Notes: generated from the letters alone by a model not told the origin. A DNA stretch of 64,000 bases from Odontocerum albicorne (GCA_949825065.1 OX463846.1:5847366-5911365), one strand, 5' to 3'. Numbered from the stretch's first letter, positions 33,201 to 44,405 are shown. Made by a program: numbers and translations.

Positions 33201-33384
33201 GCCAATTAAGGGTAGGAGTATGATCAAGAGGAAAAAAAAAGGTAATGAATATGTACTTTTCTTTATATGTTTCAAATCAGTACAAAAATCACATTTAAGA
33301 GTGAGGGCTAAAGACAAAAAAAGAAACAAACAAAAAAATAATAAAAAAAAGAAAAATAAAAAATAATGAGAGAATTATTTATTT

Positions 33385-34045
33385 TGTTATGGCTTTTTGC
33401 AACGAAAACACTTTTAGAATTTCAATTGTGTAATTTTATTTGTATATTCGTTGAATTACATGTAATGAAATACAATATAATAATAACAGTATTATAGAAG
33501 TAATAAGAACGATGATGTTAACATCGTAGTGGTTTTAAGAATAATGATTGCTGCCTCTGATATGACGTCCTATTTAAAGCTAAGATAACGCACGACCCTT
33601 ATATAGATTAAGAAGGAATTTGTCGGGTATGTCATCGTTGCCCTTAAGGTCAAATCGATATCAGGCGATTTATCTGGAATGTATCGTTCGCTGTTTACTT
33701 CCCTTAAGCGATATGAAATCTTTATTGAATTTGGATGGTAAGCAGCTCCGGATAATTCCTACAGATAATAAATTTAAACATAATACATTGAGTTAAGTTT
33801 GACATACACGTGATAACACTAATATTTATTGGGTGTAGATAACATTGAACATGATATGGTTGACATTGATAAGCTTAACATTAGTTTGCATGGTTACTTA
33901 TAATATTTATTGGGTGTAGATAACATTGAACATGATATGGTTAACATTGATAATCTTAACATTGGTTTGCATGATTACTTATAATATTAATTGGATGTGG
34001 ATAACTGAGAATATGATGAGATAACATTGGTAGGGATAAATTACA
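33385..34045 (-). mobile_element. solo LTR (family L, copy 2)
   Basis: Read on the minus strand it begins TGTAATTTATCCCTACC and ends AAAAGCCATAACA. ATTT at 33381-33384 and 34046-34049 is the 4-bp target duplication. A TATA box (CTATATAAGGG, minus) lies around 33597-33606 and AATAAA near 33435-33440. The U3 part has an 80-bp duplication (about 33827-33985), making it 139 bp longer than copy 1 at 18.7 kb. The insertion hit the (ATTT)n tail of a LINE C copy. Confidence 0.85.
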
Positions 34046-34195
34046 ATTTATTTATTTAATTTACTACACAACAGTGTCTTTTATATACAAATGCACTTAT
34101 GAAAAGTTATACAAGTACTTAAAATTATTGACAAAATAACTTTATCTCAAACTTACATGGATATCCAAAAAGCAGTAGTACACAATTGTTGAATT
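34046..34195 (-). repeat. LINE family C 3' end
   Basis: Antisense: (ATTT)n, then ACACAACAGTGTCTTT, AAGTACTTAAAATTATTGA, and ATCCAAAAAGCAGTAGTA. The same 150 bases end the LINE C copy inside the piggyBac element at 34.6 kb. Confidence 0.7.
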
Positions 34196-34555
34196 TGATC
34201 ACTAAGATTGGCTAAAAATAAATTGACGGAATGTGAACTGTTCCTCCCTAGCATCCAGGTTACACATGTCAGCAAAGTCAATACATAGTAAACACCAAGA
34301 CAACTATACTTGAAAAAAAAAACAAACTGTTCGATTGGAATCCATACTAAATAAATAATTAAAAATTATTAACACGTTTGTATGATGAATTTATTTGTAT
34401 CATTGTAATGAACTGGCATTTCTCCTAAGAGCCTTAACCCTTTGCTTACCGACCGCACCTGAGAGAGCTTACCGACCGCACCCGACCGCACCTACGCGAA
34501 GCCCTGGGATACGTATCATTTTAAATAATATTTATTATTTTATACTGCCATATTT

Positions 34556-35365
34556 TTATTTATTTATTTAATTAACGACACAACAGTGTCTTTATTTATT
34601 GTACAAATGAACACGTGGCAGGTTATAAAGTACTTAAAATTATTGAAAATAATACAAAACTTTATATTAAACTAACATGAAGATACAAAAAGCAGTAGTA
34701 ATAATAAATTACAGTAATTGTTTTAAAATTATTTAATAATTATATGCATTTAAGTTCAATATATGTTATGTATGTATACCACAATATATTACCAAACTTC
34801 ACCGAGCAGACGTACGTAATTGTCGAAGACTTATTTTAAAGAGGTAAATAACTCAGATTTGTTTTTAGTGGAATAACGCATATATAGAACAAATATTGAA
34901 TTTTTTGAGAATTTTGTGGGAATTTTATGGATAGATATTGAGATATAAAAAACACATGGCCTCATTAGTAGAACGAGATGCAAGTTGCTTTGCAGAATTA
35001 AAACCTTACTACATGTTGATGCAGGGTTACTCAACTCCAGAGGCAAAGTATTGTCCTTAATGTTTTGTTTATATTACGTTATTTATATTAATAAAGGAGA
35101 GCTAGTAGCTATTTCTAAATATTGTTGTGATACTCTGGCGAATACTTTATATACTTATATTAAAAATATCTAAATTGTTGCAAAACTCGTTTCCAAGTGT
35201 TTGCATACGAATTATAGAGTTGATTTTATAATTTGTGTAGCAATTTTCAGTATAAAAGGGATTGAGCTGTCTTGTGGATCGAGTGGCAATACGAAATGAA
35301 ATGCTTGCGAGTAAGTGAGGTGCATCAATCACTGAGTGAATGATTCTGGCACTTCCTTGTACTTT
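34556..35365 (-). mobile_element. LINE family C 3' part nested in the piggyBac element
   Basis: Minus-strand frame from 35355: SARIIHSVIDAPHLLASISF, RIATRSTRQLNPFYTENC, YTNYKINSIIRM, the end of a Jockey/CR1-type RT (R-I-x-x-R-x-T-R-Q...F). The stop is near 35147. About 590 bases of 3' UTR follow, ending in the C tail with (AAATA)n at 34556. 5'-truncated. Confidence 0.75.
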
Positions 35366-35478
35366 TTAAAGCTTAATAGGTAATAAACAAAATAGTCTTT
35401 CATGGTTTTGTTGGTTTGAAGCTTTAATATATTTTTAAATCGATGAAATAAATTATTGTTTGTTGACGCTTTTACAAA

Positions 35479-35990
35479 ATGGCCGGCTCACTCGATTACG
35501 GAACGAAAAAAATCACTGACGCTGAATTGGAATATATTTTAAATAACAGTGATAGTGGGAGTGACACTGAGGATGACTTCGATGATTTATTCATTGAAGA
35601 GACCAGGATCCAAGGATGAGAGGACTGTGATATCGATGTTTTGGATGACGAAATCGACCCATGTGAAATGTTAACGAAAACCAGCCACTGCCTGCCAAAA
35701 AACCAAAGGACGACAGTTTCTCGACTTGGGATGACACTCCGGGAATTTCTCAGATCTCAGAAGGACGGTGGCAACCTTATTACAAAACGGCAATGAAACT
35801 GAGCACGCCACATATAAATTATTTTTCCCAGATTCATTCTGGGTCGCTACCGCTGAAAAAACCAACATCAGTTTTTTTACCATTTTCAAGATTCTTTTTG
35901 GAAGACATATCCTCCGGATATGTCTTCCAAAAAGACTCTCCGGGGTTCTCCTCCAAAAAGTTCTCCTCCGGGGCTCAAATTTTGGTAGGG
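35479..35990 (+). pseudogene. piggyBac-like transposase, N-terminal relic
   Basis: ATG at 35479 opens MAGSLDYGTKKITDAELEYI, followed by an acidic stretch (SDSGSDTEDDFDDL), typical of piggyBac N-termini. A stop at 35617-35619 and a frameshift follow. Then ATYKLFFPDSFWVATAEKTN matches the family's F-x-x-x-F-x-D...T-N start of the DDE domain. The three catalytic Asp and the C-terminal cysteine-rich domain are missing. The frame is cut by the RTE insertion at 35922; no coding continuation is seen on the far side. Confidence 0.7.
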
Positions 35991-38900
35991 TCACGGAGAT
36001 ACATATTTTGCTGGCAAATATGTGTCACCTAAATACCGTGTAACGCCACAGTTGCATACCATCAGCAACACTACCAATAGTCCTACTCCTAGCGTCCACG
36101 AGTGGTCTCATAGGCCCCGCGAGCCCTGGGCAATGTGGCCACTGGCAATACCATCAGCCATAGCAGATAGGAGAGGATGAATGGCGAGTCTCCAGCGCCA
36201 TAAAACTGGAACCCCCCAGCTAAGGGAAGGAAAACCCCTACAGAAAAAACCCTGGTCCTCCTGGTAGGGGGTTTGGCGTAAGGCTAACAACCTTATCCTA
36301 GAAAAACAAACTTGTTACGAAAAATCCAAGGAGCCTCGGACATGTCGGCACTACCCCTGGACGACCCGGCAACCGAAATAAGGACTATGATTTGCGTATT
36401 GGTACCTGGAATGTACTTACTTTGTACAGACCAGGTCGACAGAAACTACTGACGGATACTCTAACAAAATATAGCATAGACATCGCTGCCCTACAAGAGA
36501 TTAGATGGACTGGCAATGGAATTATGGACAAAAGAGATTGCACATTGTACTATAGCTGTCATAAAAAAGACCACATGTTTGGTACAGGATTTATTGTTGC
36601 AAAAAACAGAAAACATCTTGTAATAGACTTCCAACCTATAAACAAAAGAATATGCACTATGAGAATCAGAGGAAGGTTCTTCAACTACAGTATTTTTAAT
36701 GTGCATGCACCAACGGAAGACAAGAGTGAGGATGAAAAGGATGAATTTTATGAGTGCCTCGACAGAACATGGAACAAATGCCCAAAACATGACATTAAAT
36801 TAGTAATAGGAGACCTTAATGCAAAAGTCGGGTCCGAGACAGCATACCGCCCTACAATCGGTATACACAGCCTACACAAGGATAGCAACGAAAATGGCTC
36901 TCGACTCATATCATTTGCGGCTGCCAAAGGAATGGTCATAGGTGGAACACTGTTCGATCATAAGGACATACACAAAGCTACATGGAAATCCCCTGATGGC
37001 CGCACCCGTAACCAAATTGATCATGTTTCGATTGACTCTAGGCACTGCTCAGACCTCATAGACACGCGTAGCTTTAGAGGTGCAAACATAGACTCTGACC
37101 ACTGTCTGGTGATAGCAAAACTCAGAGCTCGCATTTCAAATGCAAAGAAAGGAAAGCCAACTAGGATTAGGAAATTGAACATAGGCAGACTGAAAGATAA
37201 GGAGGATTCTGAAGCTTTTTGCCAACAGATAACGGAAAGAATGCAAAATGATACACAACAGGGTTCAGCATTGAATGAGAGATGGACACGGTAAAAGGAA
37301 CTCATCATGAAAACAGCTGAAGACACACTGGGATACCATAATAATAGTAAAAGAAATGAATGGTTTGACGACGAATGCCGTACAGTCACCAACAATAAAA
37401 ACACAGCATATCTAAACATGATTAGTAAACATTCCACCAGAGTGGCAAAGGAAACCTACCAAAATCTCAGACGAGAGGAAAAACGGATACACAAAAGAAA
37501 GAAACGTGAGCACGAAAAAGGAGAAATAAAGAAAATAGAAGATTTACACCAACAGCATAACACCCGAGAACTTTACCGCCAAACCAATTCGCTTAGAAAG
37601 GTCTTCAAACACAAAACTACCGCATGCAGAAACAAGCAAGGCCTTATTGTTAGTGATAACAATGCGGTACTGGAGAGGTGGGTGGAGCATTTCGATGAAT
37701 TACTTAATGGAAGCAGCCAACCAACAATTGACGAATCCCTAACTAGAGAATCACCTGATGAAACTAACATAAATGAACCAACACTGACGGAGGTCCAACT
37801 GGCTCTTAAGAAATTAAAAAATAACAGAGCCCCTGGCGAAGACAACATCCCCAGTGAACTGTACAAACATGCGCCAGAACCTCTTATCAGGATAATACAT
37901 CAAATAATAACTGAAATCTGGAATGCAGAGACGCTACCAGATGACTGGTCCCAGGGCGTTCTGTGCCCATTACACAAAAAAGGAGACCAGTTGGACTGCA
38001 AAAATTACAGAGGCATAACATTACTGAATACTGCTTATAAAATACTCTCTAATGTCCTCTTTTCAAGGCTCTCGACATACACTGAGAAAATCATTGGTAC
38101 CTACCAATGTGGTTTCACAGCAGGCAAAGGCACAACTGACCAGATCCACGGCCTACGGCAAATACTAGAAAAGTGCCAAGAATACAATATTGACACCTTC
38201 CACTTGTTTATTGACTTCAAAGCGGCCTATGACAGCATAAATAGAAAAGAACTGTATAAAGCAATGTCCGAATTGAATATACCAAATAAGCTGATACGAC
38301 TTGTAAGAGCAACAATGAGCCCAACCATAACCAAAGTAAGAATCGACAAAGACCTCTCAAAACCATTCCAGACATATAATGGCCTACGACAGGGAGATGC
38401 CTTGGCATGTCTCCTATTTAACGTGGCTCTAGAAAAAGTGATAAGGGACTCAAAAATAGATACCAGAGGCACTATATTCTACAAGTCAGTTCAGCTACTC
38501 GCCTATGCAGATGACATAGATATTGTGGGACGGTCACTTGAAGCTACCCGTGAAGCGTTTGTAGCATTGGAGGAAAAAGCAAAAATAATGGGACTTGTCA
38601 TAAATGAAGATAAAACAAAATTGATGATTGCTTCTAATACCACATATCCATACCCCCAGGTTTTCTCAGCTGCAAATTACAACTTTGAAATAATTAATTC
38701 ATTTACATACTTAGGCTCAACAGTTACCAGTGATAATAACACCCGAGAAGAAATTGACAGAAGGATAATGGCAGCAAACCGATGTTACTACGCTCTCCAA
38801 AAACAGTTAAGATCCAAATTACTGCGAAGAACCACAAAAACACTATTGTACAGGACCCTGATCAAACCAGTCCTCACATATGCCTCTGAAACCTGGGTGA

Positions 38901-39312
38901 TGACAAAACACACTGAAGGGTCCATCGCAGCATTTGAAAGAAGGGTTCTTAGGACAATATACGGCCCAGTGAGAGACCACAATGGTTGGCGTCGTCGATA
39001 TAACCGAGAGCTATATGATATCTATAAAGAGCCCGATGTGATCAGATCCGTCAGAGTAGGGCGCTTGAGATGGGCTGGTCACATAATCAGAATGGACGAC
39101 GACAACCCTACAAAACGCCTCACGCTCTCAGTAACACAGGGACGTAGAAGACCAGGAAGGCCCAAAATGCGATGGATGGACAGTGTCAACACGGATGCAT
39201 CGGTGTTGTCAGTGAGAAATTGGAGAATAAGGGCATCAATTAGACAAGAATGGAGGAAGCTCCTGGATTCAGCCAAGGCCCACCCAGGGCTGTCGAGCTT
39301 AGGATAATAATA
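35922..39312 (+). mobile_element. RTE-like non-LTR retrotransposon, apparently full length
   Basis: It is bounded by perfect ATCCTCCGGATAT repeats at 35909-35921 and 39313-39325, a 13-bp target duplication made by target-primed reverse transcription. The 5' UTR is about 380 bp and GC-rich, including GGGGGTTTGGCGTAAGGCTA. One ORF of 1,001 codons follows, and the 3' end is very short: the stop codon overlaps a (TAA)n-like tail. The 3.4-kb length, single endonuclease-RT ORF and lack of RNase H fit the RTE group; exact clade is not proven. Confidence 0.9.
36302..39307 (+). pseudogene. RTE-like endonuclease-reverse transcriptase, one in-frame stop
   Basis: The frame runs from the stop at 36299-36301 to TAA at 39305-39307 with a single interruption, TAA at 37292-37294, between the two domains. 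The endonuclease (to about residue 260) has LRIGTWNVLTLYRPG, ALQEIRWTG, VIGDLNAKVG, QIDHVSID and DSDHCLVIAK, the expected catalytic blocks. The RT has APGEDNIPSELY, LFIDFKAAYDS (motif A), GLRQGDALACLLFN (motif B), YADDIDIVG (motif C) and FTYLGSTV. The tail has PVLTYASETW, VGRLRWAGHIIRMDDDNP and GRPKMRWMDSV. No ATG precedes the endonuclease; the first motif starts at a TTG, so the true start is uncertain. It nicks target DNA and copies its RNA there. All key residues visible are kept. Confidence 0.9.
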
Positions 39313-39621
39313 ATCCTCCGGATATATTAAAATGTAGTCATTTAATAAAAAAAAGTGGATAATAAGTGGTTTTTTGTAGTAAAATGGTGTAAAATGATCA
39401 ATCTTTCATTATACTAAGTATTTTTTAATATTTCCTAATTATTTTAATGTAGAAAAATAAAGAATTTTAGACCCTATAATATCGTACATAATTTAACACT
39501 TAAAATAAAAAAGTAATTGGTTTGTACAGAAACAAAATCAAATTAAATATTCTTGGTATAAAAATAAATCGTTAACGAGGTCAATTTAAGTAGTAAACTT
39601 TGGCGGTAGTCAAAGGGTTAA

Positions 39622-40036
39622 AGGAACTCAAGATCGGATGGCATTACGAAGGATCTATTGCACCTATTTCATCCCAGATTCAATATAACAGCCAAAGTGG
39701 ATTCTAGATGGCAGAACTATATTTGTTTGGTTTGCGTCTGAGATAAGAGGCTTAGTATTGCTATACAACTCTGGTATGCGGTTTTTCAGGGAACTCCAAG
39801 ATTCATCTTGCAAATGCACTCGAATTGAAATTGAGTAGAAGAGTAGGAAACCCCGGGAAAAGTAAGTCACTGAAAATGAATTTCGAGAGATATCAATCTA
39901 TTCAATGAAACCTAGAGATATTTTATTTTGTAAGTAAACATATTTTACGTTTGATTCTTTGAACATTAAGGAATATATGTATATATAAAAATTTAATGAT
40001 ACCTTTTTAATACATTTCATTAAACAAATATCATAC
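39622..40036. other. unassigned flank of the piggyBac element
   Basis: A 68-codon minus frame (39870-39664) with RVHLQDESWSSLKNRIPELY is not recognised. It may be an old LINE that was continuous with 34.2-34.43 kb before the piggyBac insertion. Confidence 0.3.
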
Positions 40037-40040
40037 TTAA

Positions 40041-40661
40041 CCTTTCCTTCCCTGTGTTGGGTATCTTCTACACGTTGCTTCTAATAACCATCAATATCTC
40101 TATAAATATAATAAATACAAGGTTAAGATTTTAGGTATTCCTCCATAATATATTTACGCATTGATTTAAAAAATAATATTAATAATAATCAGAATTTATC
40201 GACTACATTGAGGTGTTTTGTAAAAATCGAAAACAAATTCGCATTTAAACGCTGCGAGTGCCTCGTCTTGACGATAGGTGAATAGTATGCGGGAAGCGCG
40301 ACACTATATTCGCATCTCACTCTTGTATACTAGACTGAATTGCGAGGAGCTGAATTGTCTCAACGTCGCAAGCATAAGCGTAAGCGCCGGGGTATGCGAC
40401 TGACGTTCCGCGCCACTAGTAACTTCTAGGCTTGCAAATAGGTTAGACGTACGCCCGTTCCGTGAGCGTTGCCAGATGGTTTTTTAATGTTTTCAGCAAA
40501 TAAATCTCAATTATTATAATTTTTAACTTCAATTATAATTAATTAAGGGGATTATCTATGAATGTTCTTATTTTTCCGATTTAAAATCGCTAATTTTTTA
40601 TTGCGTACTCACTACCCAACACCGGAGTACGCGTATTATTTTTATCACCGTAAGGGAAAGG
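40041..40661. mobile_element. TTAA-flanked MITE with CpG-rich core
   Basis: TTAA lies at 40037-40040 and 40662-40665. The ends are CCTTTCCTTCCCTG and, reversed, CCTTTCCCTTACGG; a second inverted pair (TGTTGGGTA near 40055, TACCCAACA near 40613) lies further in. The core at 40240-40480 is unusually rich in CG dinucleotides (GCGCGACAC, CGTAAGCGCCGGGG, ACGTACGCCCG). No open frame. Probably a piggyBac-type non-autonomous element. Confidence 0.7.
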
Positions 40662-40756
40662 TTAACAACATAAGTAGTGTCTTCTTAAAAATTAATGATT
40701 GAAGGTACATTTATCTTTCAAAGTATGATGCGTGACAATACATATCTCATATATTT

Positions 40757-41022
40757 ATTCATTATAAATTTAATCTTGCGGGTTTATTTCCAGACGGCAA
40801 TCTTTTCCAAACAACCAGAACAAAAGTAAATAAAGCAAGTCACATGATTGCATAAAATATTCAAAAGATTATTCATATTTATGAAATTTATAGACATCAA
40901 CATATTCAAGTTAAAGTGAGATGTCATCAATCAATGGAAAATAAAAGGATGGGGAAGAGGAAAGAAATATTAGCAATGAAACCCATTATATTACGGACTG
41001 GAAATAAAGAGTTATATCAGTC
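40757..41022 (-). repeat. LINE family A 3' UTR, cut by the gap
   Basis: Antisense A tail: TGCGGGTTTATTTCCAGACG, AACCAGAACAAAAGTAAATA, then TGAGATGTCATCAATCAATG. More diverged than other A copies. It ends at the run of N. Confidence 0.7.
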
Positions 41023-41222
41023 NNNNNNNNNNNNNNNNNNNNNNNNNNNNNNNNNNNNNNNNNNNNNNNNNNNNNNNNNNNNNNNNNNNNNNNNNNNNNN
41101 NNNNNNNNNNNNNNNNNNNNNNNNNNNNNNNNNNNNNNNNNNNNNNNNNNNNNNNNNNNNNNNNNNNNNNNNNNNNNNNNNNNNNNNNNNNNNNNNNNNN
41201 NNNNNNNNNNNNNNNNNNNNNN
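41023..41222. other. assembly gap (200 N)
   Basis: Exactly 200 unknown bases, the size often used for gaps of unknown length. Frames crossing it are meaningless. Confidence 0.99.
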
Positions 41223-41754
41223 ATCGTCCCCTTTTACACCAGTTCAAAAATTGTTAGCTAGGTATTTGTATAATTCCCATCACGGACCCAGCGAGATTCA
41301 AATTTTGAATTACTTTCGGAGAGAATCCAAGTATTCTCCACTCGCTCTCTTGTATTCAAAATTCGATTATCGTATTCTTTCTTTGACTTCAGCCATCGTA
41401 CGGACTTTGGCCTATTTATATCATGATTTTGCATTATTATATTTCACAACTGACAGTTTGAGTATTTTTTTAGTTCACTTAAAAAAGTTATGTATGTTAA
41501 ACGAGTACATTTACTAAAGGCTATGCCTGTATACAAATTTATTATTTTAGAAATACAGAACTTATCTTATTTCTCTTTTATAACTATTAGCTTACTTAAT
41601 TTTAATATTTAACATTTATTTATTATTGTATATTTTCTTAATATTTATCTACTTAGAAATAGTTAACATCTTAATACTAAGTTATAACTAGATAACAATT
41701 CTTACATATAATTATTTTGAAGAAAGTTATTTTGTCTCACATAATACTTACATA
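41223..41754. other. unassigned sequence
   Basis: An 88-codon plus frame (41251-41517) is not recognised. The AT-rich remainder has no feature. Confidence 0.35.
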
Positions 41755-41985
41755 TATATGTATCATCAGACCCTCTCCCTGTCAGCAAAAGCTGAGAGGA
41801 TATAGTGTCAGACTTCTCCAATCTCGGCACACATCCTTCGCCTCTTCCACATCCATACATCTGCTCATACAACTTCTACGATTTCTTCAACTTTCTAGGT
41901 TTTTTTCTTTCTAAATATAACTTACTTGATTCAACCATACTTTCCTTGGTCTTCCTCTCACATTGACACTATATATGATTTACAC
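41755..41985 (-). repeat. LINE family D tail
   Basis: Antisense: CTCTCCCTGTCAGCAAAAGC, CAATCTCGGCACACATCC, CCATACATCTGCTCATACAA and the TCAACCATACTTTCCTTGG segment that encodes the WLD-containing block. Confidence 0.75.
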
Positions 41986-42069
41986 TTTATAACCTCAGAC
42001 TTGTCATGTTAAAAATATAAATGAAATACTATAAAGGGGTGTTTTTGTTTTTGAAAATATTAAAATAAA

Positions 42070-42375
42070 TTGTAATTTATTTTTATCAAACACTGTTTAT
42101 TCCACTTTTTTCCACTTTTTTGTGACGATATAACCCTACCGGTTTCAAGGCTTTCACCTCATCTTCAGGGGAGCGCAAACAAGACTAAATGCTGTTCGAA
42201 CTGGTACCGATATACACGCTTCAACGTTGAAGCGTGTATATCGGTACCAGTTCGAACAGCATTTAGTCTTGTTTGTGCTCACCTGAAAATGAGGTGAAAG
42301 CCTTGAAACCGGTAGGGTTATACCGTCACAAAAAAGTTGAATAAACAGTGTTTGATAAAAATAAATTACAATGTC
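42070..42375. repeat. foldback repeat P1 (Penelope-like terminal unit, inverted pair)
   Basis: A near-perfect palindrome of about 300 bp centred near 42221. Each arm runs from ATCAAACACTGTTTATTCCA through CCCTACCGGTTTCAAGGCTT and TTAGTCTTGTTTG to CGATATACACGCTTCAACG at the centre. In the sense reading each arm has CTGA-A-(G/A)-A, GAGGTGAAAGCCTT and GAAACCGGT, then AATAAA. It could form a long hairpin. Confidence 0.9.
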
Positions 42376-42744
42376 TTTTAACCTCCACAACGTTAATTCC
42401 TTAACTATAAACAACATAGTAAAATAAATACATAAATTATAAACATTATAGTGAATCAGTCCATATTTCTGTTGGACATAATAGTTTGGAGACACAACAA
42501 GAATCTCGCGACTCTGCTCTGTAAGATGTTTGCTCGAAAAGAAACATTATTTTGACAAACATATTTACTCTTTATGTTTATGTTGTGATCAAAAATTCAA
42601 AATTACGTTTTTTATTTGTCGTCGGGGCAGAGGAGGCATTTGGGAAACCTTGTTTAATAAAGTCTTGCTACGTCGTTTGTCTGTATCGATATTACCTTTT
42701 CTTATTTTGATTTTAGAATTGTAGAGAATTAATGATGAAAGAAA

Positions 42745-42995
42745 GACTAACCACTAAGACTAAGCATACAAGTCTGAAGCGCAAGGTGTGCGTGGAAAAG
42801 GTAGACCAAGAAAAACGTGGCTGGATCAAATGTACCCTATTTCGGAAGAAGTTTATGCGACAATTATGAATAATATAAGATTTCGCACGATGTGATGTAT
42901 GAATGTGGGGAAGTCGAAAGCTATGTGCTTTGATTAAAAAATTGGAGATCTGTCCTCTCTGCCTCCTCCACTAGGGACAAGGTTTGATGATATGT
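42745..42995 (+). repeat. LINE family D tail
   Basis: KVCVEKVDQEKRGWIKC-like and GRPRKTWLDQMYPI frames, then a worn cysteine-rich end and TCCTCCACTAGGGACAAGG. Confidence 0.65.
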
Positions 42996-43034
42996 ATGTT
43001 TATAATTAATGAAAACTCACAAGATCTTAATTGA

Positions 43035-43340
43035 CTTATTTATTTATTTATTTAACACTTTTATTGCAATCTAATCTGGCGGACTTATTGCCAGGCAGCC
43101 ATCTCTTCCAACCAACCAGACAAACGTAAATGAAGCAAGTTACATGGTCGCATAAATCATTCAAATGACTATCCATCCCCACGAAATCCATAAACACATA
43201 CGTGAGCACATGCCTATGAACCCCACAAAAACGGACAATCATCCGAATATTATTTTTCATATAAAGTGAGATATCATCAATCAAAAGGAAAGGAAGGGAT
43301 GGTGGAGAGGAAAGGAAAAGAAAAATCAGGAATGACTTAC
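43035..43340 (-). repeat. LINE family A 3' UTR
   Basis: Antisense: (TTTA)n, ACACTTTTATTGCAATCTAA, CTGGCGGACTTATTGCCAG, to CAAAAGGAAAGGAAGGGATG. The 78-codon UTR frame (43284-43048) is open and similar to that at 21.0 kb (DISLYMKN, VGMDSHLNDLCDHVTCFIY). Confidence 0.8.
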
Positions 43341-43554
43341 TAAGCTGAAAGGCTGAAAAATATTATCTGATGAAAAATTATAAGAACGAATGTTTGTTTT
43401 AAAGTTTTAGTAACCCAGAAATCTAAATTGCTTGACAATTTCATCAAAATTTTCGTCTATGATTCATTGGTATTTTCTTTTTTAGAAATTATTTATTTTT
43501 CAAAATTTACTATTGTAATATTATTATACTTTTATAAGTGTTTAAGAAATAGTC

Positions 43555-43880
43555 AATGTGCACGTAACAACTATTTTCTTTCTCCTCTTAAAACTTTTCT
43601 TAACCTCATCTTTTATCGTTCTCTCGACATTTTACACAGCGTTCTTTTCTTACACTTTTTCTCTTATGTCCATTTCATTTACATTATTTATTTGTACAAC
43701 TCCTCCCCCTATTTGCTCCCGTCTTTTCTTCGACCATCTGGTTCTAAGCCTTTATGGTGACTGTTTAATAAAATTCCCATGCAAGTTCAAATGAAACTTA
43801 GAGTACGAGGGATTCGATCCCGGGTTTCTGTCGTGCTATGCAGTGACTGATGTGGCATCTCCGATATCGCCACATTTCTC
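43555..43880. repeat. worn LINE D piece and a tRNA-like stretch
   Basis: 43555-43700 resembles antisense family D upstream of the tail. At 43805-43880 the minus strand has TGGCGATATCGGAGATG and GGATCGAATCCCTCG, which resemble A and B boxes of a tRNA-derived SINE. Both calls are weak. Confidence 0.3.
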
Positions 43881-44129
43881 AGGTACTTCTTTGGTAGTGT
43901 ATCCGTGTTAAGTGTGCAAAAATATCCACCAAATATCAAGCTATTTATTTTTAAGCTATTATTGCAAAACTGTTTTATTCATTCTCGTTTTTATAGAGAT
44001 ACTTAGGTTAATATGTATTAATTAAATCTTTCACGTTATTAAATTAAGTAAACTTATTGTTTTAAAGCAATATCTTCTAATCTACAAGTTTTTTTATTTA
44101 TAATTTTTAATGTAATCTATGACCGTTGA

Positions 44130-44405
44130 GCTGAATGAATGCTGAACAGGCCCGTGAACTGAAAAAAGATCCGTACGAGTAGTATAATAATGTATGACGA
44201 AAAACGTTATGAAGTGATTTCGAATAATGGTAAATTTATAGCTGATGTGTTGAATAAGATGAACAAAAAACACTTTGAGATCGTTCGGGAACGTAGAAGG
44301 AATTTGAGTGGAAGGCGTAGTAAAGGAAGACCATGGAGAATATAGTTGGATCAAGCCAATGATCTTTTCAAAGAAGAAAACGTAGAAAGAAAGAACAATA
44401 ATTTA
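44130..44405 (+). repeat. LINE family D tail
   Basis: ATGTATGACGAAAAACGTTA, LSGRRSKGRPWR-like and W-I-K-P-M-I frames. It ends early, without the terminal box. Confidence 0.6.

Larger units (their letters stand above)
34438..39617 (+). mobile_element. piggyBac-like element containing nested LINEs
   Basis: It is flanked by TTAA at 34434-34437 and 39618-39621. Left end CCCTTTGCTTACCG, right end (reversed) CCCTTTGACTACCG: 12 of 14 bases match. GCTTACCGACCGCACC is directly repeated at 34445 and 34470 inside the left end, a common place for transposase binding sites. It holds a worn transposase 5' part, a LINE C 3' end (34556-35365) and a complete RTE-like insertion (35922-39312). Without these inserts it is about 1 kb, so it is non-autonomous. 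Confidence 0.85.

Noticed and set aside
37573..37866. Minus-strand frames inside the RTE ORF (also 36491-36790, 37021-37437, 38217-38472)
   Set aside because: Antisense shadows of a long ORF with recognised domains.
40916..41257. Frames crossing 41023-41222
   Set aside because: They consist mostly of unknown residues from the assembly gap.
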